Source of the DNA: Streptomyces sp. TG1A-8
GTDB taxonomy: Bacteria; Actinomycetota; Actinomycetes; Streptomycetales; Streptomycetaceae
Length of the DNA stretch: 64,000 bases
Assembly (NCBI RefSeq): GCF_030499535.1
Contig: NZ_JASTLB010000001.1
Location: forward strand, 4,650,001-4,714,000
Direction of reading: 5' to 3'
A program made the position numbers and the translations under genes. The notes below the pieces were generated by a model. That model was given only the letters and a program-made list of their open reading frames with translations. It did no database searches and was not told where the DNA came from. Positions 61,628 to 64,000 of this stretch are shown piece by piece. Position 1 is the stretch's first letter, and every line of letters begins with the position of its first letter.

Positions 61628-64000
61628 TCAGGAGCCGGCCGCCGCGTCGCACGCCTGGCCGCGCAGCCCCCGTGCCAGGTCGTCCCGGGCCTCCAGGACC
61701 AGGCGGCGCAGGGCCGGCGCCGCGTCGGCGTGCGACCGCAGCCACGCGTCCGTCGCGTCCAGCGTCTCCTGCCGGTCCTGGAAGGACGGGAACAGGCCCT
61801 GCACGACGTCCATGCCGATCTGGATCGAACGCTCCCGCCAGACCCGCTCGATCACCGCGAAGTACTTCTCCGCGTACGGCGCCGTCAGCTCCCGCTGCGA
61901 GGGCCGGGCGAAGCCCGCGATCGTCGCCCCCACCAGCGCGTTCGACAGCGACTGGGACTCCACCACCTGCGCCCAGGCCTGCGCCTTGACCGCCGCCGAC
62001 GGGCGGGTCGCCAGGCAGCGGACCTGGTGGCGCCTGCCGGAGGCCGTGTCGTCCCGGGCCAGTTCGGCCGCGAGCACCGCCTCGTCGGCCACGCCGTGGG
62101 TGGCGAGCGTCTCCAGGAACGCCCAGCGCAGTTCCTGGTCCACGACGAGGCCCTCGACCGACCGCGTGCCGTCCAGCAGGTCCCGCAGCAGGGCGAGGTC
62201 CCCCTCACCGGAGGCGACCGCCGCGAAGAAGCGCGCCCAGGCCAGCTGCTGCTCGCTGCCCGGCTCGGCCGCCCGCAGCTCCCGCAGCGCGCCCTTCGCC
62301 AGCAGGCGTTCACCCACCGGGCGCCACTGCGGCGCCGCGTAGTGCGTCAGCGCCGAGTTCGCCCACGCGTGGAGCATCTGCAGCACGCCGATCTCCGACT
62401 CGCGGCCCGCGAACCGCAGCACCAGGGCGATGAAGTCCCGGGCCGGCAGCAGCGCGTCCCGGGTCATGTTCCACAGCGCCGACCAGCACAGCGCCCGCGC
62501 CAGCGGGTCGGACACGGCGCCCAGGTGCTCGCGCAGGGTCGCCAGGGACGTCTCCTCGAAGCGGATCTTGCAGTAGGTCAGGTCGTCGTCGTTGACCAGC
62601 ACCAGCTCGGGCGCCTCGGCGCCGGCCAGGTCCGCCACCACCGTGCGCGGGCCCTCGACGTCCGTCTCCACGCGCGCGTAGCGCTCCAGCGCGCCCGCGG
62701 CCGTACGCCGGTACAGACCCACCGCGATCCGGTGCGGGCGCAGCTCCGGGAGCGACTCGGGGGCCTCCTGCACCACCGCCAGCTCGGCCACCCGGCCCTC
62801 GCCGTCCAGCAGCACCTGCGGGGTCAGCGAGTTCACGCCGGCCGTCTGCAGCCAGGAGCGCGCCCACGCCGTCATGTCCCGGCCGCTCGTCTCGGCCAGC
62901 ACCGACAGCAGGTCGCCGAGGCGCGTGTTGCCGTACGCGTTGCGCTTGAAGTAGCGGCGGGCGCCCTCCAGGAACGCGTCCCGGCCGACGTACGCCACCA
63001 GCTGCTTCAGCACGGAGGCGCCCTTGGCGTAGGTGATGCCGTCGAAGTTGAGCTTGGCGTCCTGCAGGTCGCGGATGTCGGCCGTGACCGGGTGCGTGGA
63101 GGGCAGTTGGTCCGCGCGGTAGGCCCAGGCCTTGCGGCGGTTGGCGAAGGTGATCCAGGCGTTGGTGAAGCGGGTCGCGCCGACGTTCGCGAACGTGCCC
63201 ATGAAGTCCGCGAAGGACTCCTTCAGCCACAGGTCGTCCCACCACTGCATGGTGACCAGGTCGCCGAACCACATGTGCGCCATCTCGTGCAGGACGACGT
63301 TGGCCCGGCCCTCGTAGGACGCCTGCGTGACCTTCCCGCGGAAGATGTACTCCTCGCGGAACGTCACCAGGCCCGGGTTCTCCATCGCCCCCAGGTTGTA
63401 CTCGGGGACGAACGCCTGGTCGTACTTCCCGAACGGGTACGGGTAGTCGAAGTGGTCGTGGAAGAAGTCCAGGCCCTGCTTGGTGACCAGGAAGACGTCG
63501 GCGGCGTCGAAGTGCGGCGCGAGGCCCCTGCGGCACAGGGCGCCGAGCGGGATCTCCAGGCGGGTGCCGTCCTCGAAGGTGCGCTCGTAGGAATCGGTCA
63601 CGTAGTGGTACGGGCCCGCGACCACGCACGTGATGTACGTCGAGATCGGCTTCGTCTCCGCGAACCGCCAGACGCCGTCCGCCCGTTCGCCGGTGCCGTT
63701 GCTCCACACCGTCCAGCCCTCGGGCGCCCGCACCTCGAAGCGGTAGGGCGCCTTGAGGTCGGGCTGCTCGAAGTTCGCGAAGACCCGGCGGGCGTCGGCC
63801 GGTTCGTACTGGGTGTAGAGGTAGACCTCGCCGTCCTCGGGGTCGACGAAGCGGTGCATGCCCTCACCGGTGCGGGAGTAGGCGCACTGGGCGTCGACCG
63901 TCAGCTCGTTCTCGGCGGCCAGGTCGTCCAGGGCGATCCGCGCGCCGTCGAAGACCTCGCCCGGGTCCAGGTCCTTGCCGTTCAGCGAGACCGACGTGAC
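61628..64000 (-). CDS. pepN: Second aminopeptidase N (M1 family), 5' end beyond the window
   Basis: 790 residues are visible; the frame enters from the right edge in VTSVSLNGKDLDPGEVFDGA, so roughly 60 residues and the start are missing. GAMEN lies in YNLGAMENPGLV, and the zinc site is HEMAHMWFG with the third ligand in WLKESFADF. The ERAP1-like C-terminal domain is complete and ends QACDAAAGS. It is clearly paralogous to the PepN 7 kb away (same GAMEN and HExxH context, similar indels), so the two arose by duplication. Both are on the minus strand but in separate transcription units. Confidence 0.93.
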   Translation of the reverse strand, partial: VTSVSLNGKDLDPGEVFDGARIALDDLAAENELTVDAQCAYSRTGEGMHRFVDPEDGEVYLYTQYEPADARRVFANFEQPDLKAPYRFEVRAPEGWTVWSNGTGERADGVWRFAETKPISTYITCVVAGPYHYVTDSYERTFEDGTRLEIPLGALCRRGLAPHFDAADVFLVTKQGLDFFHDHFDYPYPFGKYDQAFVPEYNLGAMENPGLVTFREEYIFRGKVTQASYEGRANVVLHEMAHMWFGDLVTMQWWDDLWLKESFADFMGTFANVGATRFTNAWITFANRRKAWAYRADQLPSTHPVTADIRDLQDAKLNFDGITYAKGASVLKQLVAYVGRDAFLEGARRYFKRNAYGNTRLGDLLSVLAETSGRDMTAWARSWLQTAGVNSLTPQVLLDGEGRVAELAVVQEAPESLPELRPHRIAVGLYRRTAAGALERYARVETDVEGPRTVVADLAGAEAPELVLVNDDDLTYCKIRFEETSLATLREHLGAVSDPLARALCWSALWNMTRDALLPARDFIALVLRFAGRESEIGVLQMLHAWANSALTHYAAPQWRPVGERLLAKGALRELRAAEPGSEQQLAWARFFAAVASGEGDLALLRDLLDGTRSVEGLVVDQELRWAFLETLATHGVADEAVLAAELARDDTASGRRHQVRCLATRPSAAVKAQAWAQVVESQSLSNALVGATIAGFARPSQRELTAPYAEKYFAVIERVWRERSIQIGMDVVQGLFPSFQDRQETLDATDAWLRSHADAAPALRRLVLEARDDLARGLRGQACDAAAGS

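Overview
The window is high-GC actinobacterial DNA and almost certainly comes from a Streptomyces chromosome. The support is two chaplins, the tyrosinase/helper pair, paired dynamin-like sporulation GTPases beside ssbB, a class E sortase substrate, a chitosan-oligosaccharide (csn) operon, leaderless TANNNT starts and many GTGA/ATGA gene overlaps. From memory, the gene order resembles a core-arm segment of S. coelicolor; no search was run. There are about 48 intact or edge-cut protein genes, one clear tRNA-Arg, one aberrant serine-tRNA-like gene and four genes broken by frameshifts.

Layout. 1-1914: exopolysaccharide sugar transferase (cut by the left edge) and a GT4 glycosyltransferase. 2.2-7.0 kb: aerial-surface cluster with chaplin (chpF-like), a decayed secreted-protein gene, a small secreted protein, a VKOR-type membrane oxidoreductase, tyrosinase helper and tyrosinase, and a convergent second chaplin (chpG-like). 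Both chaplins have sigma-BldN-like promoters at the same distance from the start codon. 7.1-8.7 kb: 2-hydroxyacid dehydrogenase, broken membrane-protein gene, tRNA-Arg(TCT). 8.9-15.7 kb: dynA-dynB, ssbB and a thioester-domain surface protein with an LAATG sorting signal. 15.8-19.3 kb: SDR, then a likely acquired cellulose module (CBM2-Cip1-like protein and AA10 LPMO behind a CebR-type operator) next to the odd tRNA-like gene. 19.6-24.1 kb: ettA, thioesterase, unknown protein, truncated globin, PCMT-like methyltransferase.

24.1-34.9 kb is the most interesting block: a minus-strand, tightly overlapping run glnX-glnH-unknown helical protein-pknG-PP2C phosphatase-VWA protein-FHA protein. It joins the actinobacterial amino-acid-sensing trio GlnX/GlnH/PknG to a phosphatase, a VWA protein and a phosphothreonine reader. 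Three of the cytosolic proteins each begin with or carry two zinc ribbons. The layout predicts a self-contained sense-phosphorylate-read-dephosphorylate circuit.

35.0-41.9 kb: csnR-E-F-G-H-K operon for chitosan oligosaccharide uptake and use, with a palindromic ROK-repressor operator. 42-52 kb: GAF membrane protein, small acidic protein, MscS channel, HNH endonuclease, decayed membrane gene, malQ with a small leader gene, small membrane protein, and a divergent TetR/FAD-monooxygenase pair separated by a 14-bp-phased operator array, then MarR. 52-64 kb: pepN, asd, a decayed ECF sigma factor with C-terminal membrane extension, NUDIX hydrolase, Tat-exported metallophosphoesterase, an AbiEi-like protein, and a second pepN paralogue cut by the right edge.

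Eight single-base-type frameshifts fall in four small dispensable genes while the long essential-type genes are intact. This points to real gene decay more than to random sequencing error.
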